Below, in pieces: positions 46,469 to 58,189 of a DNA stretch of 64,000 nt. Position 1 is the first letter of the stretch. Every line of letters begins with the position of its first letter. The position numbers and the translations under genes are program-made. Source of the DNA: Chlamydoabsidia padenii (taxonomy: Eukaryota > Mucoromycota > Mucoromycetes > Mucorales > Cunninghamellaceae); NCBI GenBank assembly GCA_025330725.1, contig JAIWND010000018.1, positions 186,001-250,000 on the forward strand, in the 5' to 3' direction. Below the pieces are notes generated by a model. The model did no database searches. It saw nothing but the letters and a program-made list of their open reading frames with translations, and was not told the origin of the DNA.

Positions 46469-48002
46469 ATGCCTACTGGACGACTACGAAGTCAATCAAC
46501 AAGTTCACCAAACTACACTTCATCCACATCCAACTCACCTTTATTATCAAGAGGATTTGCTAGTCTACGCAGGTCACATCGCCATACAGCCTCAGCAACG
46601 GAAAATCGACAAGGTATCAATGTACTACCACCTCCACCACCCACCTCTGTCTCTACATCTCGTATCAACAATGATCCAACTGGTCAAGAACATCGTATTC
46701 GATTAGTCCCTAATGTCGGCACAACCACCCGGTGTTTTGTATTTGATGTGATTGAACGAACGCTACAATCTGGTATGGTGCTCAAACTGGGAAGGTATAG
46801 CGATCGAAACTCTTGTGCTGATCGATTGTCCTTCAAATCAAAAGTGGTTAGTCGGTGTCACGCTGAACTCTGGCAGGAAGATGGAAAGGTAAACAAATAA
46901 TCAGTTTAAGGAGTAGTGTGATATTATCAGAAAGAAGGGGGGAGGTGTATTGTGTTTGTATATATGTGTAGATGTGTACATATATGTATGTATGTATCTC
47001 TGTATGTTGCAGTGTTGATTGGCATATATGTGTATAATATGATCAACAAGCTTGGAAAAAAAAAAAAGGGAAATATTGTTTTTTAAAGGAGAACGAAAAA
47101 AAAAAGGGGGAAAATACTAACTTATCTTCTTCTTCTTTTGGAATTAGATCTATATAAAGGATACTGGATCATCAAGTGGTACCTTTGTGAATCGGGCAAG
47201 ACTTGGACCAGCCAACACTAGCAGTGGACCTTATATTATTCAAGATGGTGATCTCATACAACTCGGGGTGGATTATAAAGGAGGTGTCCAACCGATGTAT
47301 CGAGCCGTTAGGATTCGTTTTGAAGTCGACCGAACACCCACTTTACAACAACAAACCGCATTTAGTCGTGTGGCTTTCCGTCAATTGAAGCAATGCTTAC
47401 GAACAAGTCTCGGCCCCGCCTCTTCTTCTACACCAGCAACAACAACCACGAGCGATGAACCAGCCACATCATCACCAGAACAAGACAAACCCGTCATGTC
47501 AACATCGTCTTCTTCTTCGTCCATTGCATCCTCCATAGAAGTCCAAGAATGTTGTATCTGTCTCTACTCGATGGGTCCCGGCCAGGCATTATTCATCACT
47601 CCATGTTCACACATTTATCATTATCGCTGCCTACGACCTATTCTCACACAAAACTTCCCTGGCTTCTCATGTCCATTATGTCGCACCTATTCCGACTTGG
47701 ATGCCATGGTGGTTACTGAAGATACGGAACGCACCAGGAGAAAAAAGACAAAATCATCACCACCAGAGGATATGGTCACTTCGGATACGGATATGGAATT
47801 GGGGCTATCGACATTACCGGTACCTCACAGCGACGACGACGACGAATCCAGGCGTCCGGGGCAGCGTAAATCAACAGGTCCAGAAGGGTTATTGGCAACT
47901 ACCCTCGTAGGATCTCCTTGTCCTTTTGAACTCATGATCCATTCGTCTCAAGCAACGTCTGCGGCAACAAATACCACTGAAACCTCATCACATCACACAT
48001 AG
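46469..48002 (+). CDS. FHA-RING ubiquitin ligase, DMA1/DMA2-like
   Basis: Two exons (46469-46888 and 47148-48002) give 424 aa. An FHA domain (about 100-190) contains LGRYSDR, VVSRCHAELW, and after splicing DTGSSSGTFVN, the phosphothreonine-binding loops. A RING-H2-type finger at about 275-318 reads CCICLYSM...PCSHIYHYRCL...CPLC. This FHA-then-RING order is that of yeast Dma1/Dma2 and S. pombe dma1, relatives of CHFR/RNF8, which act in spindle-position checkpoint and septin control. A Ser/Thr/Asp-rich tail follows. The intron is 259 nt, much longer than the local norm, and holds TATG/TGTA-rich simple sequence. Confidence 0.92.
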
Positions 48003-48291
48003 TACCCCCCCCCCACGATACACCTTATTTAGTACTCTAGTTATTATTACTTTTTTTTTCTCCCATCATATTAGAATAGGTCATGCTTTTTAAACCAAAT
48101 CAATAAAAAACCACCTTTTTTTGTGTTGATTATTCCAATGTATGAATGGTCTGTAAACATGTTCATGTCCCGCTCCAATCATATGTTAGAAAAATTTCGG
48201 AATTTCGGCCCGACTATTTTGCCAGCCAATCAAATTGCTTTCCGGTAAAACATGATTTATATACTACATTAAATTGAAAACACCGATTATA
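48003..48291. other. Spacer between the DMA1-like gene and tRNA-Gln
   Basis: 3' region of the DMA1-like gene (AATAAA near 48102) and upstream region of the tRNA. A short palindrome-like GGAATTTCGG/AATTTCGG stretch lies near 48191-48210. No gene is seen. Confidence 0.35.
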
Positions 48292-48363
48292 GGCTTTGTG
48301 ATGTAATGGTCAGCATATGAGACTCTGAATCTCATTATCCGAGTTCGAGTCTCGGCAAAGCCT
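48292..48363 (+). tRNA. tRNA-Gln (anticodon CTG)
   Basis: The acceptor stem GGCTTTG pairs with CAAAGCC (seven base pairs). The D arm lies in ATGTAATGGTCAGCAT (B-type GG present). The anticodon stem TGAGA/TCTCA encloses loop CTCTGAA, giving anticodon CTG, which reads CAG. The T arm CCGAG-TTCGAGT-CTCGG contains the GTTCGAGTC B-box. There is no intron. A short TTTT follows 4 bp after the 3' end and can end Pol III transcription, and a 72-nt T tract lies 52 bp further on. Confidence 0.93.
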
Positions 48364-48412
48364 CAGTTTTGCTAAAGTTCACCTTGTCTCGGGGTTTAAA
48401 CATACATAACCA

Positions 48413-48414
<2 letters not shown>

Positions 48415-48486
<72 letters not shown>
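48415..48486. repeat. Uninterrupted poly-T tract of 72 nt
   Basis: All bases from 48415 to 48486 are T. It lies 52 bp downstream of the tRNA-Gln gene, transcribed in the same direction, and is by far the longest homopolymer in the window. It may be an assembly-sensitive tract or the poly-A tail of a minus-strand retroposed sequence. Confidence 0.9.
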
Positions 48487-48488
<2 letters not shown>

Positions 48489-48846
48489 ATAAATCATCCT
48501 CAACCATGTATTTCCAAGTATAAAGTCATTTGATACGGTGGAGGTTAGAGTATACTAGTTCCAAAATAAGATTAATGATATGCCATGATTTACATTAATA
48601 TAAAATGAATGAGATTCTCGGTTCACATTGGTAAGATCATCGACACATTCTGATAAAAACGAGGAAAGCCCCCAATGAATGATTTCGTCAAGATTAAACA
48701 AATGGGTTATTATAATTATTATTATTATTATTACAAGCATCAAGATCAATAGGGTTTAGAAGATAAATAAAAAAAAAGGGGGGGAAGGGGTTATGTATAT
48801 ACACACACTAAAAGAGATAAGTCTACAAGTTTAAAACCACCATCGA
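48487..48846. other. Spacer downstream of SEN2
   Basis: No gene is seen. Contains a (TAT)n stretch near 48715-48733 and an A/G run near 48768-48786. Confidence 0.35.
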
Positions 48847-49903
48847 TTAATCGCGATTGCTTCCCGGAGACCACCGTTTCATGATGACTTGTCTTACTGT
48901 GCATTGATGCACAAACGAGATGTTCCATGAATCAAAAGGAGGAAAAGTGACATAGCAAAGGACCAGCGTTTTCTTGACTTGATTACATACACGGTTCAAA
49001 CCCAAAAGATGAGTCCATGTATAAGGAGTGGATTGTTGATCTTGAGAGATAGGTATCACCACCACAGCGAATTCAGCATGTCGATATGTAGGACCGAATT
49101 GATAGAGCACTTACAAAAAAAAAAAAACAATGGTTCATTCCCCTATCCCCTACCACCTATTTATTACTTACCAAAGTCAACACCAAACTTCAACCCATCC
49201 TTAGGAGTCCATCCTTGGCTACGATAATAATGATAAGCAACATAATGAATGGCGAATTTATTTAGTGTAGAGTGAGGACCATAAGCATGACTAAATAGGG
49301 TCCAGCAATCGTCAATACAAAGTCGATCACCTTCCTATATTTAAAAGAGTCAGTCCAAGAATGATAAAAGTTCGTATTGTACCTTGTTTAATATATCAAG
49401 CACATCAATACCATAGACCAAAAAGAAGGCTTCAAACAGATCCAATTGGAAACATTCATAATTATTTCCTTGAGCCCATTCCGCTAATTGATCCAGTGTC
49501 CATTGATCCTCTTGTAATCTGTCGTCTTGTTGATTCATTGTCTTTTGTTTATTCCGTCGTCGTTGTTTTCTTCTTGCCGCCGTGATTTGTTCAGGTGTCA
49601 GATCTACCCTTCCTCCATAGAGTAAGACAACGTTTGATTAATCCCCTCCGCCTTACCTTGTTGAGTAAAACGAGACCACCAGGTTGGTTCACTTCTGGAT
49701 AAAGTACCTTTACCAAAATGACCTTGTTGAAAAAGTGAGTGATCTTGTTGTTGAATCCAGACAAATTTGCCAAACGCCATATAAATACCAGTGGGTCGTT
49801 GTGTAGGAGGTGATAGCCAGTGGGTGAACCAGCTCGACAGAGTGTTGACACTAATAGGTAGTGGAATCAAGTCTTTGTTGGGTTGTTTCTTGATTTTGGA
49901 CAT
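48847..49903 (-). CDS. SEN2: tRNA-splicing endonuclease catalytic subunit SEN2
   Basis: Four exons (49903-49657, 49612-49383, 49334-49172, 49109-48847) give 300 aa. The N-terminal part contains YMAFGKFVWIQ and the segment YECFQLDLFEAFFLVYGI. The catalytic domain contains VAYHYYRSQGWTPKDGLKFG, then GPTYRHAEFAVVVIP and LLGLNRVCNQVKKTLVLCYV. The candidate triad is Tyr in the FGVDFVLY segment, His in RHAEF and Lys in QVKK, as in Sen2/Sen34-type nucleases. Sen2 cuts the 5' splice site of pre-tRNA introns. Intron 1 is only 44 nt and needs the acceptor TATGGAG; a nearby AAG would give an immediate stop. A motif variant TTTCAAATGCCG (49994-50005) lies 91 bp upstream. Confidence 0.92.
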
Positions 49904-50116
49904 GAAGACATGGAGAGATGTGCGATGAATAAAAGAAAGGAGGGAGCTTTGACTCTCTCCCCCCCCCCTAAAAAAAAAAAAGTCGATCAGAGATTTCAAA
50001 TGCCGACCGAAGCGAATCAACACAAGTATTCGTTATGTATTGGGTAAAATAAAAAAAAAAATCAGTATCTTTATTAGTTATTTAAATACTACAACAAAGA
50101 CAGATAGAGATAGAGA

Positions 50117-51464
50117 TTAAAAGTCATCCAAACGGTCTTCAGAAGGCAAGTCATTTTCCAAAGCATCACGGACCCGTTCCACGCCCTTCCACACCCGAAG
50201 CAAATTCTTGCCTGCCAAACCTACCAGTTCCTTGTCAGTCCAGCCCCGTTCGACCAATTCAGCAAACAGATCCGGGTACTTTGATACATCTTCTAATCCT
50301 TTTGGTGTGACTTCGATACCATTATAGTCGGCGCCAATGCCCACCTTGTCACGTCCCGCGATCTTGCCAATATGATCAATATGATCGGCCACATCATACA
50401 AGGTAGCATCAGGTCCACAGGTAACGAATCGATTATAAAAATTGACCATCACCACCCCATCCGTTTCAGCCAATCGATCAAGGACCTATAAAGAGAGAGA
50501 GAGAGAGGAATGAGTCAACACGAATATAAAGTAGGATGGATAGATTTACGGTATCAGGGACATTGCGTTCGATTTGACATAAAGTATGACTGGATGAATG
50601 AGAAAAGAGGACAGGAGCACGAGTGGTATCGAGTACGGCATGCATGGTACTATGAGCCACATGACTAATATCCACCATCATACCCAACCGATTCATTTCA
50701 CCAATCACCTTTTTGCCAAATTCAGTCAATCCAAGGCCTTTGGGAAAAGGTGGTGGGTTAGGATCACAACAAGATTCAACCCAAGGTAAATGACAATTAT
50801 GAGTCAACTAGAAAAACGAGGTGAGATCAATGTCATAACCCCATATCCACTTACTGTCATGTATCGCACCCCGAGATCATAAAAGGATCTTAAAGCAGCC
50901 ATGGAATCACCAATCATTTGACCACCTTCCATACCCATCATCGAGGCCACCCGCCGGTTTCGATACGCCTTTTTGAATTCCTTGGTAGACGTCACCAGTT
51001 GGAAAGTCTTGGGATGAAGCCCAATCATTCGTTTCACCGCGTCAATGGATTCCAAGGCAGCAAGTACTTGATTGTCACGAGTCGCTTCACATTCGGTATA
51101 GATACTCCAGAATTGTCCCATCAAGTGTCCCTTTTCGATTTTATTAATATCCGTATGACTATTGTTGAGATGGTACATATCCAAATGATTGATTTTGCCC
51201 TTCAAACCAAAAGCAAGTAGCCTATATTAATAAATAAATAAAAAGTCGAGAGTCAATCCACTGTTTTGTTTCATAAACCATGGATACTTACATGGGAAAG
51301 TCATTGTGGGTATCAATCAGAGGATGGTGGCGTAAAAGCTTGTTGGCATGGTCAAGACTAGAGGTACCGTCCGAGGGTTGGTGAGCTTTACCGTTTATCA
51401 CTTGTTGTTGTTCATAACATTGAGACAAAGGCAAAAGCATGCATAGCAAAGGTAAAAGTTTCAT
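50117..51464 (-). CDS. Secreted membrane-dipeptidase family zinc peptidase (M19)
   Basis: Four exons (51464-51292, 51221-50855, 50807-50550, 50485-50117) give 388 aa. A signal peptide (MKLLPLLCMLLPLSQC) precedes the M19 (renal dipeptidase) barrel. The zinc ligands are visible: HND in LIDTHNDFPM, Glu in MMGMEGGQMI, His in LTHNCHLPW, MVDISHVAHST and VLFSHSSSH, and VGIGADYNG near the C-terminal side. Enzymes of this family hydrolyse dipeptides and some beta-lactams or cystinyl-bis-glycine. No GPI signal is obvious at the C-terminus (ends EDRLDDF). A motif variant TTCAAATCACG (51548-51558) lies 84 bp upstream. Confidence 0.94.
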
Positions 51465-51594
51465 GGTGAATAAACAACTTTTTATTATTTCAAAAAGAGG
51501 GGAAGAGAGACATTTATAATATATATATATATAAAAAAGATAAGCTATTCAAATCACGATGAAAATCTATCCAATTAAAATCAACATGTATCAT

Positions 51595-54500
51595 TTAAAA
51601 CCCAGACCGTACCCGCATATCTTCAATCTTCTTTTGCACTTCGGCCACCGTTCGATCCAATTCTTCGGCAATCATACGTCGTTTGTCAGCAGGAAGGGTG
51701 TTAAATTGTTCACACAGATCACCATCAATCACCGATTTGACAGGCACATAATAACTACGGTAGCTGAGATGATCACGTCCTGCCAACGGAAGAGCTTCCG
51801 AGCGCATATGCATTTCTAACATTTGGAAGAATTCAACATCTTCTTTAGCCACAAATGGTACATACATTCCAATAGAGCCGAGTAAGGTGGTAGATAGTAA
51901 CACTTCCCTTCCACCAGAGATCAATGTCGTTCGATGAATAGAGGTGATGATATCGCCAGCAAAGTAGTTACAAATGTTGGTCAACTAGTCGTCATATATA
52001 TATGAAGGAGATTGAGTATCAGATCTCTTTAGGCATTGAATGACTTACCTTGTTAAAAGCCCCATTCAAATATCCCTTTTCATAGAATATACGGTTTCCA
52101 GTGGTATCTTCATCAATTTCCTGGCTGATGGTTGGTGATAATCGATCCACAAAAAAGTTACCGAATTTGTCACCACCTGCCACTGTGTCGTAATCAATCA
52201 TCGTCGCTGCTGTTGTCCACCGAGGAGTTGTATCATCTGCAAAGACAGCAATACGATTCTCAGTTCTTTGATAGAGTGCATAATGTATGGATTCTTGTAC
52301 ATCGCCAACAACAATACGATCCCCTTGGACTTGGAGTGATACAATACAATTAGGAATACACTACATAAGAAAGATCGTTAGTACACACCATGACCCCCCC
52401 CTTTTTTTTAACCTTACCCTGGATTCACATTTGCGCAACATTTTCTTTCGACCCACATCATAGATTCGGAGAGTTTTCCCAATACCAGCCAAGAGACGAC
52501 CATGGAACCCAATCAGCGCATAAGGTACTTCTTCTACAGGTGTTTTGTGTATAAGTTCTAGTTGTAATTGTTGATTTTCAGCCAAGACTGGACGATACAG
52601 TCTCAAGTAACCAGAAGAGCAGCCGCGAGGAGCCAATGTGACATCTTTGCCGGTACCCACCACAATGAATTGTTCCATAGCATCGCCGGCATGAGGATTA
52701 GAAGCAAATTGGACCACAGCAACACTGAAAGCGGCTTCGTTTTCTTCTAGTTCGATTTCTTGTAAGGTTTCGCCTTGGAAGGGTTCAATCAGTCGGATAC
52801 AACTTGCCCATTTGCCTTTGGTATTCCTAACATGACCAAATTGCACCGTATCCAGGTTGATCATGTCTTGATCAATTTCATAGTCTTCTTGTTCCTAAAA
52901 TAGAGGTAGATTAGTTGATTGTCTTTCTTCTTCTTTTTGTAACATACCTTGATAGCTAGACCCTTTTCTTTTTCAGCAGGTGAGAAGACAGCATGGTCAC
53001 TTTCTACCACGATGAAGGTCCGTGTGGTGTGGTGTAAGGCGAATTGACGAGGTGTATATTTCAAAGGAATGGATACTTGATTAAAAGTGTTACCCAGTTT
53101 GTCAATAGAGAAGACCCTAAATATAATATAAATACGTGTTAGTACAACGGATAAATAAATAAAAGACTTGGTCTTACCTGAGCGTGTTTCCAGTAATAGC
53201 CACCATACCTTCATTACATTGTTCACTACAGAAAGGACTACCGGATTCCAGTGGGTCATAGCTGAGAGGAGTCAGATGTAATCGATTTTGGAAGGTGTAA
53301 CTTAACCAAGGTTTTGTACAAAGAGCCAAAAGAGCAGGCTGGCCATGAGTGGTGACCTTGAATAATTTGACAGGACGAGGACCAAGGAATCGAGTTCGAG
53401 ATTCAGATAGTTGACCAGTGACAGTGTCCAAAGCGGTGCGAAGGAAGATACCATTTGCCAAACCGATATTTAAATATTGAGTACCGTGTCCCTTGGTAGA
53501 GCCAGTATCAAACATTTCCAGAATACACAAACTTGATGCCACACCTTGGAGAGCTTGCATTGAGATGGGTTCCAAACATGATTCGGGATCCAAGCTGAGG
53601 ATACGCACAGTATGATCATCACATCCAACTGCTAAATGAGGATATCGTTGTCGTCCATCTGGCACATCACCCAAAGCAAGACAGGCAACGTTTGTAGGCA
53701 TCTGTTTTCGTTCGTGGTGTTCATTTAATTGTCCCATATTGTCCAATTCAAAGTAGATTAATTCGCTGTTTGATAATGCTACCGCCACTTGTCGATTGTT
53801 GGTTGCTGCTTGGACGATCACCTGGCCGCCTGGTACTCTCCATTCGTTTACACGCTTGTCGGCTCGAATATGTCGCACACCATGTGGGTAAACCTGTACG
53901 ATAGAGTCTTCGCCTAGTTGTTGTATAGCAATGCTAGGTGTATTTGTCATTAGCCCAGTATCCGGAATTTCTTCTACTGTTTCACCAATAGATAACACCA
54001 AAGTAGCATTCGCAAAGGATACTACAATGTAAGATTGATATACGTCGTCCGATCGTAGCTTTGTCGTCCATACTGCACTTGGGTTACCCGGTAATTCGCT
54101 AACCGCCAGTTCTGATACTTCTAGACCTTGGTTCATGATTCGGAAAGTTGATCGCGCGCCAGTCCCACAAATACCATAAATTCGAGGTGATTCTTCGTCC
54201 GCCAAATTGAGTACTTTACTGTCCATCATTGGTGCTAACGATTCCAGTTCATCCACCAGTAACAAATTCTTCAGAGGTCGTGGTGTAAAGTAAACAAGAG
54301 GTATACCTTCTTGGCTGTCGGCAGCTTCCATGTAATCAGTTGCAGTAATTTCAGGGTCGTCAGGATCATCACCAAGGTTTTCGATCGTGTATTGTTGACT
54401 AGATAAAAATAAAAAAAATTAGTTACCATGGCTCTCCCTTCAAACCAAGTATTATTCATTTGATATCAACTTACTGATTTCCAAATTCGCTTGCTACAAA

Positions 54501-55626
54501 CAAGAATCCACTTTTCAAGATACAAATAGCAGAGGCCACAGGTACGGTATCAAAATACTTGATTGTCATATTCTGAACGACACCTTCCGCATGATCGATT
54601 GTCACCTTGTAAATATCACCGGCTTCAGATTGCAACAAGAAGAAGAATTGAGTTCTCCTGTTGATTTTCATCTTGTGGACGGCATAACAGGCAATGATGA
54701 TACCACGCGTTGGGTCTTCCAGGGGCTGAGCACGGCGAATAATAGGCAAACGGAATTCGGGCATATCTTGGTGTTTATAGGTGATCAAATTTTCAGAGCA
54801 TACGAGTACACCAGAAGGACCATCCGTACCACCCGGGACAGGAATCAACAAGTTGGCAGTTCGTTCCACCGGTTCAGACCATTTGCGCACCACATGATTT
54901 AGACCCAAATCCAGTTCATAATAAGTCAATGTCTTTTCCACGTCCTTGTAAGCTTCACCTGTTGGGTCTTGATCCACTTCGGAATAATCTACTTCCAAAC
55001 AACCAAAGATTGGGTTTTCGAATCCAACGTCAAGTCCTACTATAGCATGGTGAATCGTATGGGATTTGTGTGCTTCTAAGGGTGATGAGATGGTCAGGTT
55101 GGCTGCCGAGTCGCGATTAAGAATGTACACGAGTTTTTGTTTCTCGATCGCACCAATCATTACCGCTCGTCCTTTTGGATCCGCCGCCAGATACTGTCCA
55201 GGTACAATACGTCGTGTGCCAGTTTTGCCATAGGTTTCTTGGTGTACCTTGTCAAAACAATTTTTTACAGAATTGTATTCCAGAATGACAATACGTCCAG
55301 AATCAGACCCTATCACAATGTAGTCTTTTTTTGTGAGAGAAAAAGAGTGAATAACCTGATTCACTTAAAAAGTGTTTAATAAGTATCTTTTCATTTTTAC
55401 CTTTAGAGGCACCAGTAAGACGGAAAGGAGCAAGAGACCGGATAAGACCAAAGCATTCGTGAGACAACACCGTATGTAATTTGCCAGTGGTGGTATCAGG
55501 TTTGAGTAATTCGAGTCGAGTTTGGCGCGCGACGATGATTTCTTGTTGTTTGGTGCCAGAAAAGTTGCCACGTATCGCTTGATTGATGGACGATGGTGCA
55601 CTGAGGGTCAAATTATACAAATACAT
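51595..55626 (-). CDS. RSE1: Splicing factor 3B subunit 3 (SF3b130 / Rse1)
   Basis: Seven exons (55626-55401, 55324-54475, 54398-53178, 53116-52948, 52894-52418, 52360-52049, 51984-51595) give 1214 aa, almost the same as human SF3B3 (1217). It begins [20 protein letters not shown] and contains [57 protein letters not shown]-like and [16 protein letters not shown] blocks. It ends with the conserved [20 protein letters not shown] and the helical tail. It is a triple beta-propeller (CPSF-A/DDB1 family) scaffold of SF3b in U2 snRNP, clamping SF3B1 and PHF5A near the branch point. In an intron-rich genome like this one it is essential by inference. Confidence 0.97.
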
Positions 55627-56829
55627 TATATATATAAAGTCAAACGTTCAACAGATGAGAAGTTGTTGTGTTGTCGTAGTGTCTTTTTTCTTTTTTCTTT
55701 TTTCGTGGTGATTAGAGTGTTGTTGTTTAAGAATGACGCAAGATGTAATATCAATATTAAATAAAAGAGTCTATTTGATATTATTGATATAAAGTATGTT
55801 GAAGAATACAGTATACAATAATAATGGCAGAGAAAAAGAAAAAGAGAGAAGAGATGCGTTCAAGCAACAAAAAAGTTGAGAAGGCGAAAAATTGAACTTC
55901 TTGGGTGGGAGAGCTAAAAGTGGCTTTGAAATTCAAATCCCGGCTGCGGGGATTTTTTGTTCATTCTATATGTTCCCCATTGACGTTTAGAATCCAAACA
56001 ATACATGACATCAAAAAGAAACCATCGATGATAATGTTCCATTTATAGGTGAAAATAAGAAGAGTTTGTAAACGCCCAAAGATTAAAACGTTTTCCTGGA
56101 GAAAAAAAAAAAGGGGGGGAGGAATAAACTTGTTTCAAATCCCGCCAGTGATCCGTACATACTCCTGGAGGGGCACAATGGCTTCCCGCCTCTTCAAAGA
56201 GGGTGTATTTGATAAAACCAGAGAAAAAGTGTAACATCAGAACGAGAGGTTTTCTTTTTTTTTTTTTTTTTTTTTTGCTTCGAATCTATAGACTAAAATG
56301 ATCGACAAGAAAACGATGTGGATGAACCAATAGGAATAAAAAGAAGGAATGATCATTTACAAAAGAAAGAATCGGGTCATCTTGATCCTTGTCACCCTGT
56401 TTATGTAGGATACAAGTACATGCACATCAGGATCATTGCAATACGAATAATTTTCAGATGCAGCGAAAGTTCTCGAGACTCTATATTAAAAAGAAAAATG
56501 GAATAGGAGAATTATAAGTCTCACACACAAGAAAAAAAAAAAGTCGGCGTTTGAAAATCCAATGGTGCATGAATGTAATCCAGGAGGTCTCGTCAGGGGT
56601 AAAGATGATGATCCCTCTTTGATGATAAAAGCGTCATTTATGATGAAATATACAGAGGAGTGCATTTTCTTTTAGCATACTTTTTATATCGTAAGACTCC
56701 TTGACACAAGACAGGGGTTGAGACAGGGCGATCTTTTTTTTTTTTTTTTCCACTGTTATAAATGTCGAAGAATCTTTTTCGTATTTGATCGTTATCTCTT
56801 TCTCTTGTCATAACATACATCAAGTCACT
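55627..56829. other. Intergenic region between RSE1 and a GPI-type protein gene
   Basis: No gene is supported over 1.2 kb. The recurrent motif occurs at 55932-55942 (11 of 12 with an A in front) and exactly at 56133-56144, with a related GCGTTTGAAAATCC near 56545 and a GCATGAAT near 56570. T runs lie near 56252-56274 and 56733-56749. Confidence 0.45.
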
Positions 56830-57505
56830 ATGAAGAACTTTGGATTGATTGCTCTTTTTGGCCTTTTGGCAGCGACTCAGATCAATGCACAATGCGCCTG
56901 TCAAACCACAGATGCTGATTGTCTATCAGAATGCGGTAAGTGTTCGATCCCCGATTTGACTTTTCTACTCACACTTTTTTCCCCCCCCCCTCCTTCTAGT
57001 TGGATCCACTCAAAGTTGTTTATCTGGATGCAAGACAAATGATTGTTATAGTGGATGTATTTCTCAACATTGGCCAGGTGCAAAGCCCAAGGAAACTGTA
57101 TCAGTAGCGACTGCTGCCGCAAGCGCGACTGAAACTGCCTCTGTGACCGAAACTGCCTCTGTGACCGAAACATCCAGCTCTGCTACTGAAACCATCTCTG
57201 CCACTTCTTCAGCTACAGAAAGTTTGACTGCCACTGAAACCTTATCCTCTTCTACCCAAACCACCAGTGCCACTATTTCTTCCTTTACCTCTTTGAGCAG
57301 CAGCAGTAGCAGTTTCCTTCCCAGCAGCAGTTTCTCTTCCTTCTCTTCTCTTTCCATCCTTCCTTCTTCCACTTTGCGCCCTTCGTTAACATCCCCCAGT
57401 TTGGCCCCGGCTGCTCCTTCTTCTTCTGCTGGTACCCAAGTCATCCAATGGTCTTCCTCCGTCCTTGCTCTTGGTGCTGTGGTGGTGGTCGCTTTGATCC
57501 AATAA
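56830..57505 (+). CDS. Secreted Cys-motif, Ser/Thr-rich GPI-type cell-wall protein
   Basis: Two exons (56830-56935 and 57000-57505) give 203 aa. A signal peptide (MKNFGLIALFGLLAATQINA) is followed by a small Cys-rich head (CACQTTDADCLSECV, then SCLSGCKTNDCYSGC; about eight cysteines). A long Ser/Thr-rich stalk with TETAS/VTET repeats follows. The end is a hydrophobic C-terminus (SSVLALGAVVVVALI) after small residues, the pattern of a GPI-attachment signal. Such proteins are surface mannoproteins or adhesin-like wall components in fungi. No named family is recognised for the Cys head. Confidence 0.8.
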
Positions 57506-57992
57506 TCCGCGTGTCTGTGTTTTCCCCTTTAAACCAAAATAAAATAATATCTACATTGTCTGTGTTTATCCTACTTTTTATTATACTGATAACAAACAAA
57601 TTTAAATAATAAAGATACTACTTCAAGTTAACTAAATATATCTAGTATACGTTTCCGAGATATCCAATAGCTGGGCGTCCTCCGGTACCGTACCTATTCA
57701 CAAAAAGGAAAGCAGTTTAGATTAGATTAAATGCACTTTGTGCCAGTTTGTCGTCTTTTTTTTTTTTTTGGTTCAAGTTGGGAAGAATGACAGCATGCAA
57801 TACGCCGAATCGCAAAGTTCTTGCATAGACAGTAAAACAAAGTTGAAGGTTAGTCCGATAAATCTAGGCATATAATGAGAGTAAGACAAGTGCGAGTAAA
57901 AAGTGCTAGTGTTGTATAGTTTAGTCTAGTCATTATGATATCCAAAGGCAACAGTATGTTTTGTTGTGGGGTGAGAGAAGAGAGAAGAAATG

Positions 57993-58027
<35 letters not shown>

Positions 58028-58189
58028 AAATCCTTTTTGAGGGATTGTCGGCGTTTTAATCATATGATACAAGACAGAAATGTAAGACTAATAAGATATA
58101 TATACAAATGCAACTTTTTTATTATAATAATGACAATCAAAAAAAAAAATCAAAAATCAAAAACAAAAAAACTATATACATAAAAAGGT
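57506..58189. other. Spacer with poly-A tract
   Basis: 3' regions of the two flanking convergent genes. It contains a run of 33 A at 57993-58025 and A-rich sequence near 58140-58175. No gene is seen. Confidence 0.4.

Noticed and set aside
57064..57444. Minus-strand frame opposite the Ser/Thr-rich stalk
   Set aside because: Its Val/Glu repeats are a shadow of the Ser/Thr codons on the plus strand.
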